Made by a program: the position numbers and the translations under genes
The notes under the pieces: model-generated
The model's database searches: none
What the model saw: the letters and a program-made list of their open reading frames with translations, nothing else
Told to the model about the DNA's origin: nothing
In this document: positions 40,201-52,100 of the stretch, piece after piece
How positions within the stretch are numbered: position 1 is the stretch's first letter
Layout of the letters: every line of letters starts with the position of its first letter
Assembly: GCA_000231825.2 (NCBI GenBank)
Contig: JH720303.1
Span: 1,078,574-1,142,573 of the forward strand
DNA length: 64,000 bases
DNA from: Tetrahymena elliotti 4EA
Taxonomy: Eukaryota; Ciliophora; Oligohymenophorea; Hymenostomatida; Tetrahymenidae
Direction of reading: 5' to 3'

Positions 40201-42148
40201 ATGCTTGACACACTTTATGATTTTGAAGTATAGGATTTAAAAGAAAATATTGAATTAAAGGATGAATTCACTCCTGTTTATGACTTTTAATCTACAAGCA
40301 CATTTAAGAATATAGCCTATGTTACTCCTTATGGAAATGTGAATGGTAATTTAACTGTTTCAAAGGATATAATAACTTTTAATCCTACAGATATGAAGGA
40401 AATATAAAAAATAATTTTGGATGCTTAGAATTAGAATAGTTAAGGCCAAGCAGATGAACCTTAAAAAAAGAAAATAAGTATAAGAGCAAGTGATTTCTTT
40501 GTAAATATAGAAGTATTTGATATTTATTCTGTCAAGACTTATGTAGTCGAATTTGATAGTTTTAATAATTATTATGATATTTATATGGAAATATTTTTAG
40601 AAACTGCAAACGGATTAAGTAAACCACTTTAAGATTCAAAGGGAAACCAATATCTTTTAAAAATTGTATTTAAATCAGCTTTTCATTACAATTAGGTAGA
40701 TGTGGAAGAGCTTTAAAAAAAAATTAGAGAGCAACATCTTTTACAATAATAAAAGGATAAGTAGCATTAAAAAGATTCTTTTGATAGAGATACTTAAGAT
40801 ACTGCCTATGAAAATAACCAACTTGGAAATAACCCAATACCAGAATTTTAGCCTCATGAATAAGACCTTACACATTAGTTTAATAATAAGGCTAATACTA
40901 GTTAAGAAGATCTATCAAAAAAATTTAATAAAATGAATAAAACAGTTTAAGATTTTTATTTTGAAGAGGAAGAGAATAAAAAGAATATTGATACATCATA
41001 AGAAAGTATAATAATGAATGATATATAAAATGAGTAATTAGAAATAAATAAACCTTTAGAAGAGCAAAACGAATAAAATGATTTATAAAATATATAATAG
41101 AATGGAAAAAATGATAAAAATACAAATAATTTATACAACTCTCACCATCTAAGCTTGATTAACTTGAGTGCACTGGAAAAGTAGAAAAAAATTAGATTAT
41201 ATTCAATTGTTGGCTTTACTTTTGTTCATTTACTTGAGATTAAATTAAGATATCTCATAAACCTCATGGGTTATGAAGACAATTAAAATAAAGAAAGTGG
41301 AACATTTGCATTCTTTTGGGAAAAAATATTTTACAAATATGTTAATTAGGTTAATTATAGCTGGACATATTAATTAGATTAAAAATATGTGCCCTAAAGA
41401 GACTAAGAGTCATTTATTTTTACTAAAAATGATAAATTATTCAATTAAATCATACAAAATTTACCATCAAACTTTTAATATTCTGATTGGGGTCTTTCCT
41501 ATTCACCTAACAGGCATGGCTATTCATATAATGAATTTTTATTCCGTTGCTCAGCTTCATTAGGACCTCATGTTATTATAATAAGAGATACTTCAGGAAA
41601 TATTTTTGGTGCTTTTGCTTCTCATGGCTGGAGAAAAAGTAGGTATTTCTATGGAGATGGAGAGTCATTTTTATTTAAATTTGAGCACATTGAGCAACTC
41701 CATTAAGATTAAAAAATAAAAGTTTTTAGATGGTAAAATTTAAATAATTTTTGTTTTATTAGAATTCTAACTTTATTTATTTTTTAAAAGGACTGGTGAA
41801 AACAATAGCATCTAATATTGTGGCAATGAAGGAATAGCTTTGGGTAATGGATAAAATTATGGGCTCTTTATAAACAGAGATTTTTATAAAGGTCTTTCTT
41901 TCCCAACACCAACATTTGGCAATAAACTTGGACTACATATTCAAAATAATGAGGAGCTAGATAGGTAAAATAAATATTCATGAATGATAATAAAATTAAA
42001 CATTTTATTTAAAAGTCATAAAAAAGTTTCAATAGAGGGAGAATTCTAAATTAAGGATATAGAATTTTGGAGTTTAGATCCTTATCTCTAGGAAAACATG
42101 AACAAAATTAAAAAACCTTCTTTACTACGTCCATAGGAATAAAAATGA
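40201..42148 (+). CDS. TLDc-domain protein
   Basis: Three exons (40201-41732, 41791-41964, 42016-42148; introns 58 and 51 bases) give 612 residues. The first ~310 residues contain a possible beta-rich region (IRASDFFVNIEVFDIYSVKT) followed by a long Q/N/E low-complexity linker. The TLDc domain takes up the C-terminal third: LSYSPNRHGYSYNEFLFRCS, PHVIIIRDTSGNIFGAFASH, the FYGDGESFLFKF strand, then YCGNEGIALGNGQNYGLFIN and the final strand KDIEFWSLDP. TLDc proteins (OXR1, NCOA7, TLDC1 relatives) protect against oxidative stress and bind the V-ATPase. The N-terminal region does not match LysM or TBC domains. Confidence 0.9.
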
Positions 42149-42868
42149 AATCAAAATTTTCATCAAATAAAAATAATAACTTTTTTTAAGATCAGAATGA
42201 CGATTTTTAGAATGATTAACAAAAATTATTTTCATTCAAAAGGAATTCAGTTAAATTTATTATTATTAATATCTCATAAAATATATTTATATAGTAAATA
42301 ATCTTCCAATACTATTATTAAAAATTAAAAGTTTTTTAACTTTTAAGAAACAAAATCAAACAAATTATTTAAAAATTTGTTTAATTTAAAATATAATTAA
42401 TTCAATTTTAAAATATCAAAATTAATTTAGACTTTTTGATTTAAAAGTATGAATAATAATTTAATTTAATAATTATTGAAATAGAATTATAATACATCTC
42501 AATTATTTTGAAATTAGTTCCTTTATTTTTTTATATATTAAAGAAAAAATAAGATGTTTAATCAAATAAATAAAAATTTTGTTAGTATCAAATTATTTAC
42601 AAAATCTTTATTTATTTTTAACATCAGAAATCTCAAGATTGTTTTAGAATAATGATCAAAAAAGTTTTTTATTTTCAAAAGATTTTAGTTTTATTTCAAT
42701 AAATAAAAAATATCTTTATTTTATCAATAATGTTCTAATTTTTTAAAAATAAAAAATTTACTTTTTTAAACAAAAACAAGTATTTATTTTATAAAAGCAG
42801 TTATAAGTATTCTTTCAATATAATTTATATTTATTTTATCAGATTTTTATAATATATCTTATCTGGGG
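42149..42868. other. AT-rich spacer, no gene seen
   Basis: Short intergenic region between two plus-strand genes; no recognisable element. Confidence 0.55.
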
Positions 42869-44296
42869 ATGATAAAAGCTTATTTATTTGCTTTAGCTTT
42901 TGCAATAACTCTAAAATGTCAATATGTAGATTTGAAGTAAACTGAATTAATTCTAGCTATCTAGAGTGTTAGACATGGTGCTAGATATCCTTTATACAAA
43001 TTTGAAGGTATGTAAATGGATGCTAAGGGAGAATTATCATAGGTTGGGGCTAGATAATTATATGAATTAGGAAGAATTATGAGATAAAAGTATGTTGAAA
43101 ATGATAAGTTTATTTCAGATAAATATTAGCATCATGAGCTTTTTATTAGATCTACTGATAAAACAAGAACTCTTATGTCAGCCTAAAGTTTTCTTTATGG
43201 ACTATATCCTCAAGGTACAGGACCAGAAATTCCTTAAAATTAAGAAAAGTAAAGAGAATATTTACTTCCTCCTCACTAAAGACCAGCAAAATTCACACCT
43301 TATAATGGTTCTGAGAGTATATAAAATAGGATATAACCCATTCCAATCCATACAATAGATCTCAAAACAGATGAATTTTTGTTAAATACTGAAACAGATT
43401 GTCAAAAATTAGAAAGTATTAGGAAATATTATCAGGAAATAGAAATGAATAAGTTGGTTGATCTTTTTAAAGAAGAATTTAAGTAGTTTTTAAATATTGT
43501 TAAAGACGAAGATTAAGCTCTAGATATAGTTTAGATTCATAAATATATTGATGGATTGATATGTAATGAATACAATGGAGTAGATTTACCTTAAGAGTGG
43601 AAGGAAAATAAATAGTTTCAAAAGAGAATGAAAGATATTTACTCTTTGGTGTTTACTCTTTATTATTTTGGAAATGAAGAAGCAATAAAATTATCGATCA
43701 CTCCATATTTTAAATAAATATTGAAATTTATTGATGATAAAATAAATTAAAAACAACCTATAAAATATTATGGTTTATTTACTCATGATGTTACGATAAT
43801 TAGCATTCTCAATGCATTATAACTTGCATCTTGGTAATGCATAAAAGAAAACATAATTAATAATTAGGTATCTCCAGGTTGTACTCATTATGGTTCTGAT
43901 TTTGCATCTGATATATTATTAGAATTAAGATATCATAAATCTACTTAATAATATATGGTAGTAACTTTTTTTAATGGAGAAGTTATTGAATTGAAGAAAG
44001 GTTAAAAATATTTAGCCCTTGATGATTTTAGATAAATTCTTCAATCATAAATTATTGACAACTATGATGAAACGTGTAGATAAGATAATCAAGAATAATA
44101 AAATGGATTAAAATTGGATATTTTCAGTTAATTTAAGAAGGAATTTTCAGGATTTTCAAAGGAAATAAATGAAATTAAGTACTTGTTATATTTCTTGGTT
44201 CTTTCTTTAATAATTATGCTAGTCATTTCTATTTACTAGATGTAGGTAATTAGAAGATAATAAATTATCATTTAACTGTAAAAAAAAATAAACTGA
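42869..44296 (+). CDS. Membrane-anchored histidine acid phosphatase
   Basis: A single exon of 475 residues. A signal peptide (MIKAYLFALAFAITLKC) is followed by the catalytic signature VRHGARYP (about 37-44), whose His forms the phospho-enzyme, the conserved substrate Arg in FIRSTDKTRT, and the HD proton-donor motif FTHDVTI (about 310). A transmembrane helix near the C-terminus (LLYFLVLSLIIMLVISIY) leaves a short basic cytosolic tail, so this is a type I membrane enzyme like lysosomal acid phosphatase. It hydrolyses phosphomonoesters at low pH in endolysosomes or outside the cell. Ciliates secrete such enzymes; the anchor suggests a lysosomal or surface form. Confidence 0.93.
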
Positions 44297-46762
44297 TAAA
44301 AAATTATAATTTTTTTTTTTTCATATCAATAAACTTGGTTTCTACAAAACATAACATTGACTTTTATATTAAGTTTTAAATTTGTTTTTAAAATTATTTA
44401 CAAGTTTTTTATTTTTATTTGCAAATGTTTTCAGTTTATTTATTTATCAAGTTTTTTATTATTAGAGTATGCTGTGAGTTTATACTCATTAGTTTAAAAT
44501 TTAAAAGTTACTTATTTTAAATAGCTACAAACACATCGACATTTTTAGGATTAGTTTATTTTGAATGAATTTAATATCTATTTATTTGAATTTTTTTAAA
44601 ATGATCAAATTTTTACTTAAAAATAGTCAATTTAAATAAAATAACTTTAAATGCTTAAAAAAAACTCACTTCTAATAAATATGTAAGTAAGTGTGGAGGA
44701 GAAAATTGATAAAGATATTTGTAAGTTAAAGAATCAACTTTTCCCACCAAAATCAACAAATAAATAATTAGATAAAATTAAGAATTTACTCAATAAATTA
44801 ATTTTGCAATTAAATAAATTTAAATTATTTAAAAAACAATAAATCTCTGAAATTTGAAGAGCAAAAAGAGATTATTTTTACATATTCTCCTAAAAGAAGA
44901 GCGTAATTACTTTTTTTAATATTAGCTCTCTAAATAATCACCTTTTTAACTTACTTTTTTGCAAATTCAAATTGAACATTTATGTTCTAAGCCTTTTTAA
45001 AAAGATTTTTGAAAATGTATAAAACGAAATAAATATTTCTACACAAGGCAGTAAAAATTTTAACATCTTTTTTTATCTGATGAACAAAATATGTTCGAAT
45101 TCTTAAGTATTTTCATTTTAAAAAATATAAATGATCTTATTGAGAAATAAATATGCATAACGTACTTTTTTTTTTCTTAAGACAAAAAGGGAAATAAATT
45201 TATTCAATTAAAAAATTTTTAGACCTATAATTTTCACAAAAGAAAAAATTCGTGAAGTAATATTTATTATAATCATATTTCAAAGGCAAGCCAGTACTTA
45301 CAAAATAACAAGCACAAATCTCATTTTATTTAAAAAATCTTTCTGTTTTACTGGAGAAAAAATATAAAATTATTAAAAGATATGTAAGTTCTTAAAGAGT
45401 TTTTCTAATAGTATTGTTTTGGTTTAGCTATGCAATAATAAGGTCTATTCTATCATAGCCAAATTATTCAGTTTTTATCACATCATAAAATTTTTATTTC
45501 AATTATCATAATTCATCATTTCTTATTTCTTGATATGGAACGGGTAGTGCGGATTTACAAAATCTCTCTAATCAAAAAAAAATTCAAATTTATCTCAATC
45601 AAATTAATATAAAAGGTTTACTTTGTAAATTAATATTTTTTAAATAAAACTTATCTTAATTTTATCAAAGCTGCTTTTAATTTATCTCTTTTCAAACAAA
45701 ATCATGTTCAGTTAGCATTTATTTTTAAGTAACATAATTTTTTTAGTTTCTTCAAATTACCTATCTTTACTGAAGAAAAAACATATTTACTAGAATCTTG
45801 TTTAGTTCTTATTTAGAAAATATTTTCTTACTAATTTTAGTTTTGGAATATTAGAAGAAATTAATGTAATTAATGTGTAGGTATATTGGCAATTATTGAG
45901 AGAAAATGATTAAATCACTATTTAATTTTTAGACTAATAAAATTTTAAGCTTGCTATAATACTAGAAACTAATTGATAATTATAGTTCTAGCTTTTAAAT
46001 TACATAAAAAAAACCAGTTGATAATTTGCAAAATAAAAATATGAAATTGAGAGTGAATTGTCAAAAATATTTAATTTAATAGACAAATTAAAACATAAAA
46101 ATGTAAAAGTAATTGAAATGAAAGAAGTTTTACATTTTTATGTATTTTTTCATAAGAAATTCGAGAATGAAACAAATAGAATTTTATATTTAAAATTGGT
46201 AAATAAGTACACTCTGACAAGTAATATAATTTTTTTACATAAATTATCTTGAAAAAAGAAATTTTATTCATTTATTTAATAGTATATATTTATGCATAGT
46301 TGCAAAGAAAAAGATAAATAGAAAAGTGTTAAATATTTAATCGATCTTTTTATTAATATTTATTGGGGTTTATTTATTTATTGGAGTGTGGGTTGTTATG
46401 TGAGGATTGGAAGGGCCAGAATAGATTTTCTAAGGCAATAATAGAGTTTTATATTATTTTATAAGACATGATTGATAGTGAAACAGTATGCTTTTTATTT
46501 ATTTATGAGGTAAAATATATTGATTATTAATTAGGGGATAAAATATGAGTTTCTTTTATTAATTTATATAATTTTATATAAAAATTATTGGTTTAAATCT
46601 GATTTATTATTGAACATAGATAAGTCATAACAGCTTCTTTGTTGCTGGATTGATTTATTTATATTTCTCCTATATACTGCTTTTTTTAAAATAAAGATAC
46701 TTTTTATATTATTAGGAGGATTACTATATTTTAATTCAATTAAACTAATGAAGGAAATGCTC
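44297..46762. other. 2.5-kb spacer between convergent genes, with a hairpin
   Basis: No supported gene. It contains a 16-bp inverted repeat (separate entry) and, at about 46370-46440, a G-rich stretch on the plus strand (GGAGTGTGGGTTG and GGATTGGAAGGGCC). The stretch lies 3' of the helix-turn-helix gene and is probably part of its 3' UTR. Confidence 0.5.
46093..46143. repeat. Perfect 16-bp inverted repeat with 19-base loop
   Basis: The left arm ACATAAAAATGTAAAA (46093-46108) is the exact reverse complement of the right arm at 46128-46143. If transcribed it would form a stable though AT-only hairpin. Short ORFs overlapping it on both strands are shadows of the symmetry. Confidence 0.7.
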
Positions 46763-49108
46763 TCAGAAAATAGAATTTTTGTGAATTTGAGAGTTGAATA
46801 TTTAGTTATTTGCAGCTGGAGTTGTGTTGTTATTATTGAAAAGATATGGAGTCATGTCAATACTAGGGAATGTAAAAGGTACATTTCCAGTTGCATTTCC
46901 TCCAAAAAAATTGAAATTTAAAGAATCAGTTGATAGTTTGTGTTGATAAAGAGGATTATTTTCTAGAGATTACTAGTTTGCTAAAAATTATAGATTTAAT
47001 GCATTACCATTTATGCTATCAAATGATCCTGATTCATTACGGCCTCCTAAAGTTCCAAAGAATTGAATGCTCTAAAAGTGTGAAGCACGGTTAGCACTAG
47101 AATTAGTTGAATTATTAGTTGTATTTATAGTAGATGTTGTAGGAATATTCATTTAGTAGGATTAACTGGGTTCAGTAGTAGGGAAGTGATGGGTATAATT
47201 TTATTTTTTGAATTATTATAGCTCTGCCAATTCGCTAAGTAGGGAAGCTTTATTTGCATTTGCATTTTAATCGTCTGTTGAAGTTTTTTCCTTATTTCCA
47301 CTCTCACCAATTGCTCCATTTGAGCTGTTTCTGTTTGATTAAGATCCACCATTACTTTCTGCCTTTGAAGGGTTAAGCTGAATGTCATAGCCTTGTGTTT
47401 ATCCTTATGTGCTTAAAAATGGGTTTAGTTATTATTATTGGCTGCTTTGGGTTTAGGCTTAAGTAGAGGGAGTTTGCTGAGGTTAGCCAAATTAGCTTAA
47501 GTTTAAAAATTAAGTAAAATCAGCAGATCCTTTGCTAATAGGGAGTTAATATGTAGTTTGTTATCCAAAGAGCTGATTAAGCTATTGCTATTAATTACTA
47601 TTTTATTGAGAATTCAAAAATGGATTATTTTAGGTGAAGAGAGCGTTGATTCCTTATTATTATGATAATAATGGGAAAGGTTGTTAATGGGTCTGAGGAT
47701 TCTAACTATAGCTGAGAGCAGGGTTAAGTTAATTATTAGTACTAGCACCGTTCATTCCAAGTAATGTATGATGTAAAGGATTGGGATTTAATTAAGTGGG
47801 TGATTGACTTTATTATTATTACTATTAAATCTAAGATTATTAGCCTTACTGAGCTTAAGGTTGTTAATTAGTATTTCCTACCATTGAGAAATTGTTAAGC
47901 ATAAAATTATTAATTAAATCATTATTTCCAATGGCAGAGCCAACTTATGGAGTCAAAGCAGCTTGGAAGGCATTTTACTAAGCTATTTAATTAGATTGTG
48001 ATTGAAGCTAAGACTAATTTTATTAATTAAGCAAGTTATTGTGTTATAAGTTGAATTACTGTTATTAGCTTTGCTAAGCTGAAGACTATTATTGTCCAGG
48101 ATAGAGGGTATTATTAAACATATTTGACTTAAAGTACTATACTTCAAGTAAAGATTATGGATTAGCTCCATAATTTTAAACAGGTATATTAGTTATATTA
48201 TTGTTTTTAATGATATATTAAGATAAATTGGGTTAACCAAGCAATGCAGTGTTGACTACTGTATTAGGGTTTACTAAATTTTAAGCTTGAGATTAATTTT
48301 TAGCTGCCATCACTGAAGATTCGGTAGTATAAAAGACTTACTGGATGACTTAAGAAGGATTTAAAGGATCAGGATTCATAATCATCTTCTTTACTAAACG
48401 AGGCTTACGTTAACGGGTTTTCTTTTTACCAATACGACCTTCCTTCTTGTAAGTTTAGAGGATGGCTTTAGAAGTTGAGAACTTTAATCCAAATTCTTTG
48501 GCAGCCTCCTTAATTGTTACTTGCTTAGTAATAACTTTTTGGATAAACTTTTCACGGATTTCTTATGAAATTACTTAATATTTCTTTTTATTTCCACCAG
48601 ATCCCTTTCCTGTTTCATCATCTCCACCATCTTCTCCCCCAGCTTAGTCATCATTCTCATTATCATCGTCATCGTTTTCGCCATCATTTTCATCAGATAA
48701 ATCTTATGACTCTGATTGTAGGTGTGATTACTATTAGTGGAGAGAGTTGATTTCTATCTTTGTATTTGACTAAATTGCTGCTGGGTTATGGATGTTATTG
48801 GTATTTTCTACATTTTATTATCCTTGCTTTTCTAAAATAGCTTATTTATGTTGATTATCTTATTCTCCATTGACAGGAAAAGTAGGGGAAGATGAAGTTG
48901 ATATGCCTTGTAAAAACTGCTAGTTGCCTTATAAATTATGCTATTAATTATCAACTCCTCTTTATTAAGCAGATTCCGCCATAGGTAAGCCACCTTATGG
49001 GATAGAAATGTGCTATTGCTACATCAAAATTTAATGTTATAACTTGTTTTGATGTAAATCCTCAGGATTTTACATCATTTACATATTGTGATGATTCTCA
49101 GTAGACAT
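46763..49108 (-). CDS. Helix-turn-helix protein with long Q/N-rich tail
   Basis: One uninterrupted minus-strand exon of 781 residues, using TAA/TAG heavily for Gln. Residues 1-175 are Q/H/N-rich, ending in an acidic stretch (DENDGENDDDDNENDD) and a Gly-rich linker. Residues about 178-235 are a basic helix-turn-helix: EIREKFIQKVITKQVTIKEA, AAKEFGLKFSTSKAILQTYK, then KKEGRIGKKKTRQRKPR, like psq/transposase-type or homeodomain-like DNA-binding units. The rest is Q/N/S/P-rich with repeated QQQ runs, resembling activation or prion-like domains. A nuclear regulator is inferred; no partner domain was seen. The ATG at 49106-49108 lies after a noncoding-looking upstream segment. The nearest gene on its 5' side is 5 kb away. 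Confidence 0.82.
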
Positions 49109-52100
49109 CTGAATTTTTTTACTTAGAAATACTTTTGCCAAAAATAGAGATAAAATAAGTTTTAAAGAAATAATGAGGTGTAAAATCGCTAGTTTTATAT
49201 TAAAGTACTATGATTGCTGCTTTCTAGCTAGTTTGTTATCTTGTGATTTGAAGTTGAAAACTATTTGGGATTGTTATACTTTCGATTTATTTTGAATGAG
49301 ATAAAATGAAGTATTGTTAATGTAAAATTTGTTTCCTCCTTTTTTCTATTTTTTCTTGTTTCTTTTCTTTTTGTTGGAGTTTATTTTTTTTGATTGAGTT
49401 ATTTATTACTTATTCCCTTTCTCATGCAAAAATTGATTTTTGACAATACACAAAATGAATGCTTATAGCTCATTTTAGGCAAAAAGCTTATTAACCAAAT
49501 TCATAGTTATCATTAATTATTCTTAAAAAAGCAAAAATTTAATGAAAAGAATTTTTATCATTTATCTATCTCTTCTTACCTTTTCTTATCTTATAGGCTT
49601 TATATTCAATAATTCTAAAAAGCAAAGGGTGAGGTACTTTGAAAATTTTTCTTCCTTCTTCTTTTTTATGCACTAACTCACAAATTTGATTTGAATACTC
49701 ATTTGATGCCAAAAGTTGCCTTTTTAAAAGATAAAAGCAGATGCTGCTCTTATATTTTAATAGTGTAATTTACTCAAATTTAATAAAAGAATCAAAATTC
49801 AATCTAAACGACAATAGATTACTATAAGAATTAGATATATATGCTAATAAAGAAAAGATTAAGATTGATAGTGCATAATCGGATTTTATATTTAATTTTC
49901 CATCTTTTATGCTTCTTTTTGCATATATTTTTAATTTCTCCACAAAAAAATACATCTGAATGCACAACTAAAAAATCTAATTAACAAAAGACAAAAAGTA
50001 ATATTTGGTTTTTAAATAATTATTTTTGCTTTAAATTTGTTAGGCTTACTTCATTTCGCATATTTTAAAAAGATTATTTGCTTTAACAAATAATAATTAT
50101 CCTCTCCTCTCTCTTTCTGAGCATCTATAGGAAATTATACTCTGATTTACTAATTTTTTATCTTTTTAAACACAATGTCTAATCAATTAGTCAAAATAAT
50201 TCTTTTGATTCTAATTTATCTCTCTTACAACTCAGATTCCTTCCCTTTTTTTCCACCATTTATTCCTATTTTTTTATCAAAAGAGTAAAACCCAAAATTG
50301 ACAAATCCATCATCTTTCTTTCACATAAATTCTAGAATTGTTTTATTTCTTCCTTTTTAAAAACTCTACTGTATAATCCTCTTTTATATTATACCAGCTT
50401 ACTTTTTCCCCCCCTTGCTAACTCTAATTTCCCCTCCTGAAATTAAAAGGGTAGGCTTAAATAAAGTTGCAATCAAATTATATACTCTCGCAATCTTTTT
50501 TTGTCCATAGATAATCATTTTTAATCAAATAATTTGTAAATTCTAAAGATCAAGAAAAAAAAAAACAAATAAATTGTTTTGGTGTATTTCATTTTTGCTT
50601 CTCTATTTTTTTAAAGAAATAAAATCTATCAAATTAAACCTGATTTCCATTTTTCAATAATGGACTAAAAACATTTCTTTTTCATAATTTTCAAAATTTA
50701 GAGCAATAGAAATTTATTATATTCACTTTTTTTATTCTCTACTGTTTACTAACAAGTAACTTACACATCTTATCAGTTTAATTTCAAAATAGCTTGTCAT
50801 AAATAAAAAGCTAGATAAATTTTAGCTAACTTATATTGAAAATGATTGCCATTACATCTTTCAACTAGATTAATAAATTGAATGAATAACTCCATAGAAA
50901 AAGAATAATTGATCTTTGGATTTCGCATTGAGACTTTAAAAAAGTCTTATGTATCTTAAAATTTATTTATAGAGCAATTCTTTTGTATATACATGGTTTG
51001 GAACTCTTCAAGTACTAAACTCTTATGTGTCTTAAATCTAAAAATAAATTCAAGCGAATCCTTCCCACTATCTTCTTTTAATCTAGCTCTTGACTTTACT
51101 TTAGTTAATTTTTATCTGAAATGTAAAGAATTGTGATTACTATAATTCTTTGATAATTCGGTATTGTTTTCCCCAATTTATTTTTTAAAAATTAGCAAGA
51201 CCTATAAATAATTGTTTTTCATCAACATTTTTAAAAGTTAAATTTTTTACTTGATAGTTTGTTTTTATTGTAATCAAACTGCCTCATGATTGTTCCTTAA
51301 GAACATATAAATCTTAATTTAAGTATTATTTTATTTAGGATATAAAGAATGTCCTCTGATATTGGTTCTATTTTAATTTTGTAAAATATAAATTTACAGC
51401 AATTAAGCATTTAACTTTCTTACAATATTAAATCTATATTTCCAAGAAAATCTTATTACATTCAGAGTACATAAAAAGAGGCAGATTCTTTTATATCTTA
51501 AAATCGTACTTTTACATTTAGTACATTCATATTTAATCATACTAAAAGTAATTAAGGCGTATGCATGCATCACACGTTATAATACATAGAAATTTCTATT
51601 TTAAAAACATAAATAATACTTCTAAACAAGAAATTAAAATAATTATTAGAATACTTTTTCATGAAAAAAAGGATTATTTCATTTTTTAAACATGGTATCT
51701 AATTTTTAATTTAGAAAAAAATTTACAAAAATAACAGGAAGATTCAATTAATTAATTATTTTAAAATTATAAAATTGTTAAGATTTTAAGTAGATCACTT
51801 CTTTCTAGCCACTACCTCAGAAAAACTTTACATATTATTAAGCAAATTTTAGTTCATTAAAAATTTCTTTTAATTTCTATTTGCCAATCTAAAAATTTCT
51901 TCTTTGTAACATATCATCTTTTTCTGTAAATTAAAAATTTTCTTGTAAAGATAATATGAAGACTAAATTAACTTTTTTTATCATTTTTAAAATCTAAATT
52001 CAAGTCATTTTTAAATTTTATAATATGATTAATTATTATAAGTATTCAAGATTATTAGTGAAAAATATTTAATTAAATACCATCAAATTTATTTTTAGCA

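Noticed and set aside
46058..46271. Overlapping small ORFs on both strands
   Set aside because: They overlie the 16-bp inverted repeat; their similarity on both strands comes from the symmetry, and neither has a proper ATG context or coding composition.
50175..50884. ATG-initiated frame of about 236 codons with a signal-like start (MSNQLVKIILLILIYLS)
   Set aside because: Almost no Gly and few acidic residues, a pyrimidine-rich strand, no conserved motif. With TGA as the only stop in AT-rich DNA such frames are expected by chance.
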